From Deltaproteobacteria bacterium (GTDB lineage: Bacteria > Desulfobacterota > Desulfuromonadia > Geobacterales > Pseudopelobacteraceae), in assembly GCA_016219145.1 (NCBI GenBank), contig JACRCG010000181.1:1-21988 (forward strand): a stretch of DNA of 21,988 nt, written 5' to 3'. This document shows positions 7,079 through 13,911 of the stretch, in pieces; position 1 is the stretch's first letter; each line of letters opens with the position of its first letter. The position numbers and the translations under genes were made by a program. The notes beneath the pieces were generated by a model. That model made no database searches. It saw only the letters and a program-made list of their open reading frames with translations, and was not told the DNA's origin.

Positions 7079-7198
7079 TGTGGATAATTAATCGGCTCAT
7101 TATCAAGGTCGCGCCATGCAGAGGGTTAATTCTGTTTTGCAGTGATTATCTTTCTTCTCCGCCGATTCACACCGGTTTGCCCGACCGCTTCTCAACCA

Positions 7199-7242
7199 GT
7201 GGGATTAATCCCACGGCTACCATCGAACGCCCCTATGGGGCT
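7199..7242. repeat. Two adjacent perfect palindromes (REP-like)
   Basis: GTGGGATTAATCCCAC (7199-7214) and GCCCC-TAT-GGGGC (7229-7241) lie 14 bases apart. The pair resembles dispersed REP-like sequences common in bacterial genomes. The stretch 7079-7317 contains nothing else I can support as a gene. Confidence 0.5.
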
Positions 7243-7317
7243 ATACTGAGAGAAATCATACTACAGATATGCGACACAATACGTCATACGGAATAATTTA
7301 CACATGATCTTGAAATT

Positions 7318-7580
7318 TCAGCTCCACAACACCCCTATGGGAACCGCCCAGAAACCATCACCAAGCGGTAGAGTCTTGTGCCGTCATACAACACCACTCC
7401 CCGTTGAAAAGCATCTCCTACGACCTGGCGGAATCGTTTTAGACCAGCCAGATCACACTTTGAAACCGAAGCTGCAGCCTTTACCTCGATACCTATCAGA
7501 GCACCGGCCTGGTTCTCCAGAACAAAATCAACTTCGTATTTATCCTTGTCCGTTTTCCATGGCAGGACAATATCCTCCAA
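7318..7580 (-). pseudogene. Remnant of an AAA ATPase with DUF4143 C-terminus
   Basis: The minus strand encodes WKTDKDKYEVDFVLEN..., then IGIEVKAAASV, then RGVVLYDG. This is the end of the nuclease-like DUF4143 domain found at the C-terminus of many AAA ATPases. Everything upstream (the ATPase domain) is missing. After YDG the reading frame breaks: the frame that begins the motif runs into a premature TAG at 7335, while the next frame continues as KTLPLGDGFWAVPIGVLWS and stops at TGA (7318-7320), which fits the family ending. A single lost base near 7375-7380 explains this. So the gene is both truncated and frameshifted. The 5' break is near 7565-7580. Confidence 0.8.
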
Positions 7581-7600
7581 ACAGGATTATGTAAACGTCC

Positions 7601-7632
7601 AATTGGGAATATAACAGCAGATAATTGGGAAT
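7601..7632. repeat. Direct repeat AATTGGGAAT x2 at a recombination junction
   Basis: Two exact 10-base copies (7601-7610 and 7623-7632) lie 22 bases apart, right where the DUF4143 remnant begins. This may be the end of a lost mobile element or a recombinase site. I see no gene between 7581 and 7681. Confidence 0.4.
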
Positions 7633-7681
7633 TTGAGCGATACTGTATTGCGGCGTTATTTGGCATCTACCACGTTGTGGT

Positions 7682-8341
7682 CTACTCAAACTGAGCCTTG
7701 AATTCCTGCACCGCCTGCCGTAACCCCGCCACTTCTTCACGCAGTTCGGCCACTTCCGACTCCAGCTTCGCGATCCGCTCATTTTCGGCCATTACCCTCT
7801 GCCGAGCCGGTTCAGGAGCCGCTTCGGCACTGCCTTCACCAGACTCCGGCATGCCGGAAAACAGATGGGCATAGCGCCCCTCTTTTCTGCCAGGCTGACG
7901 GGCCATCAGGGTAACCAGCGGCGTTGCGCGTTCCTGCAACTCGCGCAAAACCTCTTCTACAGCCGACAGGTCGCCAAACGGATGCATCCTCTCGCCTCGG
8001 GTGCGCAGCTCGCCCACCGTCTGCGGACCGCGCACCAGCAACTCGCACATGATGGCCAGCTCAGCCGGCATCAGTCCCAGCTTCTCCGCCAGAAGGTGCC
8101 GGTACTTGGCCACGCGGCTGCTTTCCCCCGACACAACCGTCAATTGATTGAAGCGCAGCCTGTTGAGCGCCCGCACCACATCCTCCTCCGTCAGAGCCAT
8201 GACCGGATCACGGTTGGACTTCTGATTACAGGCGTTGGTTAGCGCATTCAGTGACAGCGGGTAATACTCGGGTGTTGTCAGCTCTTTTTCTAGCAGACTG
8301 CCCAGCACGCGAACCTCTATTTCGTTGAGTATGTATTCCAT
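7682..8341 (-). CDS. yceH: UPF0502 / DUF480 protein, YceH family
   Basis: 219 residues. The N-terminal signature is clear: IEVRVLGSLLEKELTTPEYYPLS followed by LNALTNACNQKSNRDPVM, typical of the YceH family. Family knowledge: two tandem winged-helix domains of unknown function, cytoplasmic. The C-terminal part (about 185-219) is a heptad-rich helix (ENERIAKLESEVAELREEV) predicted to be a coiled coil. The ATG at 8341 has GAGGA about five bases upstream; the open frame extends to 8386 without a ribosome site. slyX lies upstream on the same strand, separated by a palindromic repeat. The gene borders the accessory island. Confidence 0.92.
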   Translation of the reverse strand: MEYILNEIEVRVLGSLLEKELTTPEYYPLSLNALTNACNQKSNRDPVMALTEEDVVRALNRLRFNQLTVVSGESSRVAKYRHLLAEKLGLMPAELAIMCELLVRGPQTVGELRTRGERMHPFGDLSAVEEVLRELQERATPLVTLMARQPGRKEGRYAHLFSGMPESGEGSAEAAPEPARQRVMAENERIAKLESEVAELREEVAGLRQAVQEFKAQFE

Positions 8342-8382
8342 ATTTTCCTCGCTTGTTTGATTAATCCTTAAAACGGCTGTTA

Positions 8383-8511
8383 TCACACAAAGCTCACAAA
8401 GTTCACCAAGAAAATCAGTAGATTATCAAAGCTAAGAATAAAACCCTATGGGTGGGTGTTTAAACATACATAAGCACTGATTTCTTTGTGTTCTTTGTGC
8501 CTTTGTGAGAG
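8383..8511. repeat. Imperfect long inverted repeat, copy 2 (CACAAAG arms)
   Basis: The left arm (8383-8418) reads TCACACAAAGCTCACAAAG and ends AGAAAATCAG. The right arm (8477-8511) is its approximate inverse, starting CTGATTTCTTTGTG and ending CTTTGTGAGA. The arms repeat a CACAAAG unit every 10-11 bases, and the loop is about 58 bases. It shares the inner AGAAATCAG end and an AGTGCTTAT interior word with the element at 1407-1546. It fills the gap between slyX and yceH. Confidence 0.7.
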
Positions 8512-8529
8512 CCATCTGTTTTTTTCAGA

Positions 8530-8730
8530 TTAATAATGCGGCGGCTTTTCCTGTTCTGCGTCTCTGTCCATGGTTGGCAACTCCAGCAAAGCCTGTTCCT
8601 TTATTACAATGATCTCGCGCCTCAACTGCTCAAGAAGCAGCTCCTGACGACTGACGATCTCACTCAGTTCCTGGATTGCCTTTTCCTGATGCATGTAGCG
8701 CAGCTCCAGCTCTTCAATCCGTTTTTCCAT
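8530..8730 (-). CDS. slyX: SlyX family protein
   Basis: 66 residues. The whole protein is a heptad-type helix (MEKRIEELELRYMHQEKAIQ..., then LSEIVSRQELLLEQLRREI) with the characteristic SlyX ending PPHY. Family function is unknown; it is a small cytoplasmic coiled-coil protein. The ATG at 8730 has GGGAG seven bases upstream. Longer in-frame starts (to 8838) would add about 36 residues not seen in the family. It precedes yceH on the same strand with the palindromic repeat between them. Confidence 0.88.
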   Translation of the reverse strand: MEKRIEELELRYMHQEKAIQELSEIVSRQELLLEQLRREIIVIKEQALLELPTMDRDAEQEKPPHY

Positions 8731-8782
8731 CTCATTTCTCCCTGACCGCATTTGTGCAAGATTACCACGTTGCTGTCCTTCA

Positions 8783-8995
8783 TTAGCACACAACCCGACA
8801 TATTCCAATTTCTGATTTTCCGGAGGAGTTGCGACCATTAATATCTCCGTTATAATATTCTTCGAGGCAGGCTTGAGTTATTTCATACAGCCGAAGAACA
8901 GTGAGAATATCAGCTAAATGCCGTAGCTCAACATATTTTTCACAATCAAGATTGTACCGCAGGGCTTTTAAACTCAAGTAAGCATATTGTGGCAT
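8783..8995 (-). CDS. Doubtful small ORF, no recognised family
   Basis: 70 residues. It has protein-like composition in its first 45 residues (LKALRYNLDCEKYVELRHLADILTVLRLYEIT...), suggesting amphipathic helices, and a less convincing tail. The ATG at 8995 has no Shine-Dalgarno sequence. It occupies most of the gap between slyX and the divergent cytochrome gene. It may be a decayed gene or chance. Apart from it, I see no gene between 8731 and 9064. Confidence 0.25.
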   Translation of the reverse strand: MPQYAYLSLKALRYNLDCEKYVELRHLADILTVLRLYEITQACLEEYYNGDINGRNSSGKSEIGICRVVC

Positions 8996-9064
8996 GTTTA
9001 ATGCAGTTCAGTCATTTGACCAACAACCAACATTGGCAGACCATATCAATAAAGGAGAGACACG

Positions 9065-10261
9065 ATGAAAAAACACGTTGTTGTTACCGTAGTAGCAGGG
9101 GCTCTGTTTCTGGGGCTGTCCGTTGTTGCCGGGGCAGCCGATCCCAAGGGAGAGTTCGTCGGGTCTGAAAAATGCAAGATGTGCCACGCCGAGGAGTACA
9201 AAAGCTGGAAAGACACCTGGCACAGCAAGATGGTACGACCAAAAAAAGAGGGTATTCTGAAGGAAGTAGTCGAGAAATGGGCAACTGACGGTTTTGAAAA
9301 AGGCGAAGGTCCCACCACCGGTAATGTCACCAAAACAAAATTCAAACTCGATGACGTCAAATATGTGGTCGGTTCACGCTGGAAGCAGCGTTTCCTGGTC
9401 ATGAATGATCAGACCGGCGGCATGCAGTTCCTCAACAAGCAGTACAACCGCTACACCGGCAAATGGGAAAATTACGGCAACGCCAACGACTGGAACACCA
9501 ACTGCGGCACCTGCCACACCACCGGCTACCGCATCCTGGAGTATGACGAGAAGTTCGGCAAGCATGGCCGCACGGTCAAGGACAGTTACAGTGAACTGGG
9601 AGTCGGCTGCGAAGCCTGTCATGGTCCAGGCAACAAGCACGTAAAATCCGGCAGGGCCGATAAGAAAAAAACCATCTTCAACCCTGCCAACGCAGATATC
9701 AAAGCCCAGTCAAAAATTTGCGGATATTGCCACATCCGGATCGAGAACGAGAAATTCATGACCGCCCAGGGCAACCCTCGCGAAGACCTGCCGGCCCCCA
9801 AAGTTGGCGACAGCTACAAGGCTGGCGACGACTGGACAAAGTGGTACCCTGAGCAGGCCATTATCCCCGGAGTCCATGCTGATCAACCGGCCAGCAAGGA
9901 GTACGTCGGCGATCTGAAAGGTCTCTTCAAACTGGATGACCATGCCAAAGGCAACGGGATCTACGAAGAAGCCAAACATCACCAGCAATACCAGGGCTTC
10001 CTGCAATCCAAGCATTACCTGAATGCCGAAATGTCATGCATCACCTGCCATTCGCCGCACGCCGGCAAGGGCAAGATCAAGAAAGTGCAGAAAGAGGCCT
10101 GCATAAAATGCCATGATGCCTCCTTCACGGTGGATAAGTACATGCCCAACACCGGCCAGACCGCCGGCAACCTGTTCATACGCAGTCACACCTTCGGTAA
10201 GAATCCGCGCAAAGGCGGCGCTGGAGTGGGTGACATGGGGCCTGTAAACTACTACGAATAA
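9065..10261 (+). CDS. Periplasmic hexaheme c-type cytochrome
   Basis: 398 residues. A signal peptide (about 1-24, cleavage near AGA/ADP) directs export. Six CXXCH heme sites are visible: CKMCH 37-41, CGTCH 147-151, CEACH 182-186, CGYCH 219-223, CITCH 325-329, CIKCH 346-350. The layout resembles cytochrome c554-like multiheme proteins. It would transfer electrons in the periplasm or outer envelope, as expected for metal- or electrode-respiring Geobacter relatives; partner and acceptor are unknown. The ATG has AGGAG seven bases upstream. It stands alone: a strong terminator follows and the nearest upstream gene is divergent. No c-di-GMP riboswitch was found in its leader. Confidence 0.93.
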   Translation: MKKHVVVTVVAGALFLGLSVVAGAADPKGEFVGSEKCKMCHAEEYKSWKDTWHSKMVRPKKEGILKEVVEKWATDGFEKGEGPTTGNVTKTKFKLDDVKYVVGSRWKQRFLVMNDQTGGMQFLNKQYNRYTGKWENYGNANDWNTNCGTCHTTGYRILEYDEKFGKHGRTVKDSYSELGVGCEACHGPGNKHVKSGRADKKKTIFNPANADIKAQSKICGYCHIRIENEKFMTAQGNPREDLPAPKVGDSYKAGDDWTKWYPEQAIIPGVHADQPASKEYVGDLKGLFKLDDHAKGNGIYEEAKHHQQYQGFLQSKHYLNAEMSCITCHSPHAGKGKIKKVQKEACIKCHDASFTVDKYMPNTGQTAGNLFIRSHTFGKNPRKGGAGVGDMGPVNYYE

Positions 10262-10281
10262 TGATCTGAGCCGACAGCAAG

Positions 10282-10317
10282 ACAGAAAAGGCCCACGCCC
10301 ACGTGGGCCTTTTCTGT
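10282..10317 (+). terminator. Strong terminator after the cytochrome gene
   Basis: A perfect 16-bp stem (ACAGAAAAGGCCCACG and its inverse) with a 4-base loop starts 20 bases after the cytochrome stop. The run of four T's (TTTT) lies inside the 3' arm. Confidence 0.85.
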
Positions 10318-10333
10318 GCGTCAACCAAACGAA

Positions 10334-10415
10334 TGGCACCCACCCGGCAAGCGAATTCATACTAACAATTTATGATCACAATGTTTTTTGAAGTTTTCAA
10401 AAGCTGTGTTATTGT
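10334..10415 (+). promoter_or_regulatory. Promoter region of the binding protein / c-di-GMP operon
   Basis: Two candidates overlap. TGGCACCCACCCGGCA (10334-10349) has the GG-N10-GC spacing of a sigma-54 -24/-12 promoter, although the -12 box is CGGCA rather than TTGCA. Downstream, TTGAAG (10388-10393) and TATTGT (10410-10415), spaced 16 bases, form a sigma-70-like pair. A TTTTGAA-gtt-TTCAAAA inverted repeat (10386-10402) overlaps the -35 and could be an operator. I cannot tell which promoter is used. Confidence 0.35.
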
Positions 10416-10444
10416 TGTACGGATTTTAAAATGGGAGGTGTGTC

Positions 10445-11344
10445 ATGAAACACGTTCTGCGCTTAATTTTCCTTGGCTCCATATTTCTCTCGCTCTGCAT
10501 TCCAGCTCCCTCCCTGGCAGCGCCATCACAGCAAAAAATCCTGATAGGCATAATGCCGGAGATGAACGTTTTCAGGCAGAAACAGCGCTTCAAGCTGCTC
10601 GGAGAACACCTCTCAAAAAAATCAGGCGTTACGGTCGAATTCACGATCCTCAGCAGGTATGGCAATATCGTTGAACGCTTCACCTCCGAAAAGATGGACG
10701 GCGCCTTCTTCGGTTCCTTTACCGGCGCATTGGCCATACAAAAACTGGGTGTGGTGCCTCTGGCACGTCCGGTGAATCTCGACGGCAGCTCGACCTATCA
10801 CGGCTATCTGTTTACGCGGAAAGACAGTGGTATAAAAAGTGTCGGCGATATGAAAAACAAGAAAATTGCCTTTGTAGACAAGGCAACCACGGCCGGGTAT
10901 ATTTTCCCGTTATACTACCTGAAAGAGAATGGAGTCACGGATACCAGCCATTTTTTCAGGGAGTCTTTTTTTGCGGGGAGCCACGATGCTGCCATCAATG
11001 CCGTACTCAACAAGAAGGCCGATCTTGGTGCAGCCAAGCACAGCATTTATGACCGCGAGCGAAAGCGTGATCCCAGGGTGGATCGCGAGTTGACAATATT
11101 GGCCGAATCTCCGCATGTGCCGTCAAATGGGCTCTGTGTCAGAAAAGATCTGCCGGAGTCTATCAAGAGCAATCTGAAAACGGTGCTGATGAACCTGCAT
11201 ACCGATCCCGAAGGGAAGGCTGTTCTGCAGCAGTTTGGAGCGCTGAAGTTCATTGAAACTACCGCCAATGACTATCAGTCAGTATTCGATCTGGTAAAAA
11301 AGAGCGGCATCGACATAACAACATATGACTACAGAAACAAATAA
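10445..11344 (+). CDS. PhnD-like periplasmic substrate-binding protein
   Basis: 299 residues. Signal peptide about 1-25 (hydrophobic core, then SLA/APS). The mature protein fits the phosphate/phosphite/phosphonate-binding (PF12974) fold: KILIGIMPEMN near the start, VEFTILSRYG, a GAFFGSFTGAL block and KIAFVDKATTAGY. No ABC permease or ATPase is adjacent, so a pure transport role is unlikely. The next gene, 57 bases downstream, is a membrane GGDEF-EAL protein with a periplasmic domain. Family knowledge: the tetrathionate sensor kinase TtrS uses a domain of this fold for sensing. A sensory role here is inference and the ligand is unknown. GGGAGG precedes the ATG. Confidence 0.88.
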   Translation: MKHVLRLIFLGSIFLSLCIPAPSLAAPSQQKILIGIMPEMNVFRQKQRFKLLGEHLSKKSGVTVEFTILSRYGNIVERFTSEKMDGAFFGSFTGALAIQKLGVVPLARPVNLDGSSTYHGYLFTRKDSGIKSVGDMKNKKIAFVDKATTAGYIFPLYYLKENGVTDTSHFFRESFFAGSHDAAINAVLNKKADLGAAKHSIYDRERKRDPRVDRELTILAESPHVPSNGLCVRKDLPESIKSNLKTVLMNLHTDPEGKAVLQQFGALKFIETTANDYQSVFDLVKKSGIDITTYDYRNK

Positions 11345-11401
11345 ACTTTCAATCAATTTCTGCAATCTGCCTGGAAGTCCTGTCACGAAGGTAACCGGAA
11401 C

Positions 11402-13903
11402 ATGAAGCGGAAGATAATACTTTCATTTCTGGCCGTGTTTCTGATCTCCTCTATGGGCGCCATGTTTGCCTATGTGCATGTCAGAAACACCAATGACATG
11501 CTCAGTCGCCTGATTAATCTTCATCAGATAGAAACTCTCCGTCAACAGCTGATCAAGTCGATTCAGACGGTTCAGTCAGATCTGTACACGGTTCATACCG
11601 AACTCGGCATCAAGCTCGATTCAATCATCGAGGATGTAGCAACGCTTGATCAGGCCGCCCAGAAATGCACCTCCTGCCATCACGCCCCCGAGATTGCCCG
11701 GAGCCTGGAAGAACTCCAGCAGCTCATCGTTACCTATCAGGATTCACTGAGCTACTACATAACAGCTGCCGCCAACACTGATCAGATCAACAAGAACAAG
11801 ATGGAAGCGGCCCAGATCGGCAACAGGATCCTCATTAAGACCGAGGACATGTCCATGCTGGCCAGTTCCAAACTGAAAGCCGTGACTACCGAAGCGTTGC
11901 AGAAGGTCAAAAAAGTAACGTCGATCCTTTTGGCAACGATGCTGCTGGCGCTGGTGCTGGGCGTAATCGTCGCTATATACCTGACCAGAGCCATAACCCG
12001 CCCCATCGATGCGCTGCTCGACGCCACCCGGATAATTGCATCGGGGAATCTTTCTTACGCCGTCGAATACTCTGATAAAAACGAGTTTGGCGAATTGGCT
12101 TCTCATTTTAATGACATGAGCAGTTCCCTGCATGACAGCTATACTAAACTTGAAGAGGAGATTGCAGAACGAAAAAAATCTGAAGCAGCCCTCAGCGAAA
12201 GCGAGGAGCGCTTTGCCCTGGCGGCGCAAGGCTCGAACGACGGGCTCTGGGACTGGGATTTGCGAAACAATGTCATCTATTTTTCCAGCCGCTGGAAATC
12301 GATGCTCGGATATGCTGACGATGAAATCGGCAATCTGCCTGAGGAATGGCTGGGGCGTGTCCATCCTGATGACCGCCCTGAAATCGAGGTCAGGATCGCG
12401 GCGCATATCAACGGTCGTAACCCCCATTTTGAGAACGAGTTCCGCATGATGCACATGGATGGAGCTTACCGCTGGATGCTGTCGCGCGGCATGGCGGTCA
12501 GGAACGACTCCGGCCAGGCCTACCGCATGGCGGGCTCCCAGACCGACATCACCGCCAGAAAGACCGCCACGGAACAGTTGGTCTACAACGCCTTCCATGA
12601 CGCCCTTACGAATCTGCCGAACCGCTCGCTGTTCATGGATCGCCTCCAGCATGTGATCACTACTTCCACCCGCCGTGGCGCAATTCTCTACGCAGTAATT
12701 TTTCTTGATCTGGACCGTTTCAAAGTTATCAATGACACCCTTGGACATCTTGTAGGAGACAAACTGTTAGTGGCGGTTGGCCAGAAACTGGCCGAGTGCA
12801 TCAGGCCGGGTGATACTGTTGCGCGGATCGGCGGCGACGAATTTTCGATTCTGCTGGAAGGTATCAGCGAACTGAAGGACGCCATAGACGTTGCCGACCG
12901 GATCCACCAGAGGCTGGCAGTTCCGCTGGTCATAGAGGAGCATGATGTCTATGCGGCCATCAGTATCGGGATAGCACTCGGTTCGGCGGTCTATGATCGC
13001 GCAGAGCAGGTTCTGCGAGATGCTGATATTGCCATGTATGAGGCCAAGAAGCGGGGCAACTCCCGCTCTGAGGTTTTCGACCCCGGGATGCACGCCAGCA
13101 TACTGGAGCGAATCCAGCTTGAATCGGAACTGCACGGCGTCCTTGACCATAATGAGCTGACACTGGTCTACCAGCCGATTGTAGACCTCACCACTCATCG
13201 TCTGGTCGGCTTCGAAGCTTTGGTGCGCTGGAATCACCCGACCCGTGGTCTGGTCTTTCCGACTGAGTTCATCTCGCTGGCTGAAGAAACCGGGATGATT
13301 GTGAAGATAGGCGAGTGGATCCTGCGCGAGGCCTGCCGTGAACTGGGTGTGCTGCAACAGCGCTTCCCCTCGCAGCCCCCTCTTAAAATGAGCATTAACA
13401 TCTCCGGCAGGCAGTTTGCACAGGAAAATCTGGCCGATATGGTAGCGGGGATTCTTGAGGAGACCGGCGTTGCGCCGCACAGTCTGGCAATCGAGGTGAC
13501 TGAGAGCATGCTGATGGAAAATATCGACGTGGCGGTTTCTACCATGAACCGGCTGCGCGACATGGGCATCCATATCCACATTGACGACTTCGGCACCGGC
13601 TACTCTTCGCTCAGCTACCTGCACAGTCTTCCGATCGACGCTCTCAAGATCGACCGCTCCTTCATAAGCAAGCTGAACGCCAAAGGAGAGAACCAGGAGA
13701 TTATCCTCTCGATCATGTCACTGGCCAAAAGTCTGAATTTTGATGTAATCGCCGAGGGTGTCGAGCTGGATCACCAGCTGGAACAGATGAAGGGTCTGGA
13801 TTGCCGCTTTGGTCAGGGTTTTATTTTTTCAAAACCGATGAAGCCGGACGACATTGATGCCTGGATGCAGGCTGAAGAGCTAAAGACCTGGATCAAGGAG
13901 TAA
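11402..13903 (+). CDS. Heme-c sensor HAMP-PAS-GGDEF-EAL protein
   Basis: 833 residues. Order: TM1 (about 7-25), periplasmic helical domain (26-171) containing one heme-c motif CTSCH (89-93), TM2 (172-194), HAMP (195-247), short coiled coil, PAS (about 268-385, with WDWDL and HPDD blocks), GGDEF (motif 477-481, intact) and EAL (605-607, intact, with DDFGTG from 728 and a later AEGVE). An RxxD inhibitory site sits five residues before GGDEF (468-471). Both catalytic domains look complete, so it may make and/or degrade c-di-GMP. The heme motif in the periplasmic part suggests redox or small-gas sensing, as in Geobacter heme-containing chemotaxis sensors. It follows the PhnD-like gene by 57 bases and ends 8 bases before a convergent gene. 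Confidence 0.94.
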   Translation: MKRKIILSFLAVFLISSMGAMFAYVHVRNTNDMLSRLINLHQIETLRQQLIKSIQTVQSDLYTVHTELGIKLDSIIEDVATLDQAAQKCTSCHHAPEIARSLEELQQLIVTYQDSLSYYITAAANTDQINKNKMEAAQIGNRILIKTEDMSMLASSKLKAVTTEALQKVKKVTSILLATMLLALVLGVIVAIYLTRAITRPIDALLDATRIIASGNLSYAVEYSDKNEFGELASHFNDMSSSLHDSYTKLEEEIAERKKSEAALSESEERFALAAQGSNDGLWDWDLRNNVIYFSSRWKSMLGYADDEIGNLPEEWLGRVHPDDRPEIEVRIAAHINGRNPHFENEFRMMHMDGAYRWMLSRGMAVRNDSGQAYRMAGSQTDITARKTATEQLVYNAFHDALTNLPNRSLFMDRLQHVITTSTRRGAILYAVIFLDLDRFKVINDTLGHLVGDKLLVAVGQKLAECIRPGDTVARIGGDEFSILLEGISELKDAIDVADRIHQRLAVPLVIEEHDVYAAISIGIALGSAVYDRAEQVLRDADIAMYEAKKRGNSRSEVFDPGMHASILERIQLESELHGVLDHNELTLVYQPIVDLTTHRLVGFEALVRWNHPTRGLVFPTEFISLAEETGMIVKIGEWILREACRELGVLQQRFPSQPPLKMSINISGRQFAQENLADMVAGILEETGVAPHSLAIEVTESMLMENIDVAVSTMNRLRDMGIHIHIDDFGTGYSSLSYLHSLPIDALKIDRSFISKLNAKGENQEIILSIMSLAKSLNFDVIAEGVELDHQLEQMKGLDCRFGQGFIFSKPMKPDDIDAWMQAEELKTWIKE

Positions 13904-13911
13904 CGCTCCAC

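Noticed and set aside
9016..9047. Promoter (TTGACC or a sigma-54 TTGGCA) just before the cytochrome gene
   Set aside because: No convincing -10 at the right distance, too close to the ribosome site, and the sigma-54 GG-N10-GC spacing fails.
8839..9064. Possible c-di-GMP (GEMM) riboswitch upstream of the cytochrome gene
   Set aside because: Known in Geobacter, so I looked for the GEMM core; none of its conserved blocks is present.
11744..12748. Long minus-strand open frame (334 codons) inside the GGDEF-EAL gene
   Set aside because: The plus-strand frame carries the heme, HAMP and PAS domains; the antisense frame shows no recognisable domain.
12767..13624. Long minus-strand open frame (285 codons) inside the GGDEF-EAL gene
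   Set aside because: Antisense to the intact GGDEF and EAL motifs, with no features of its own.
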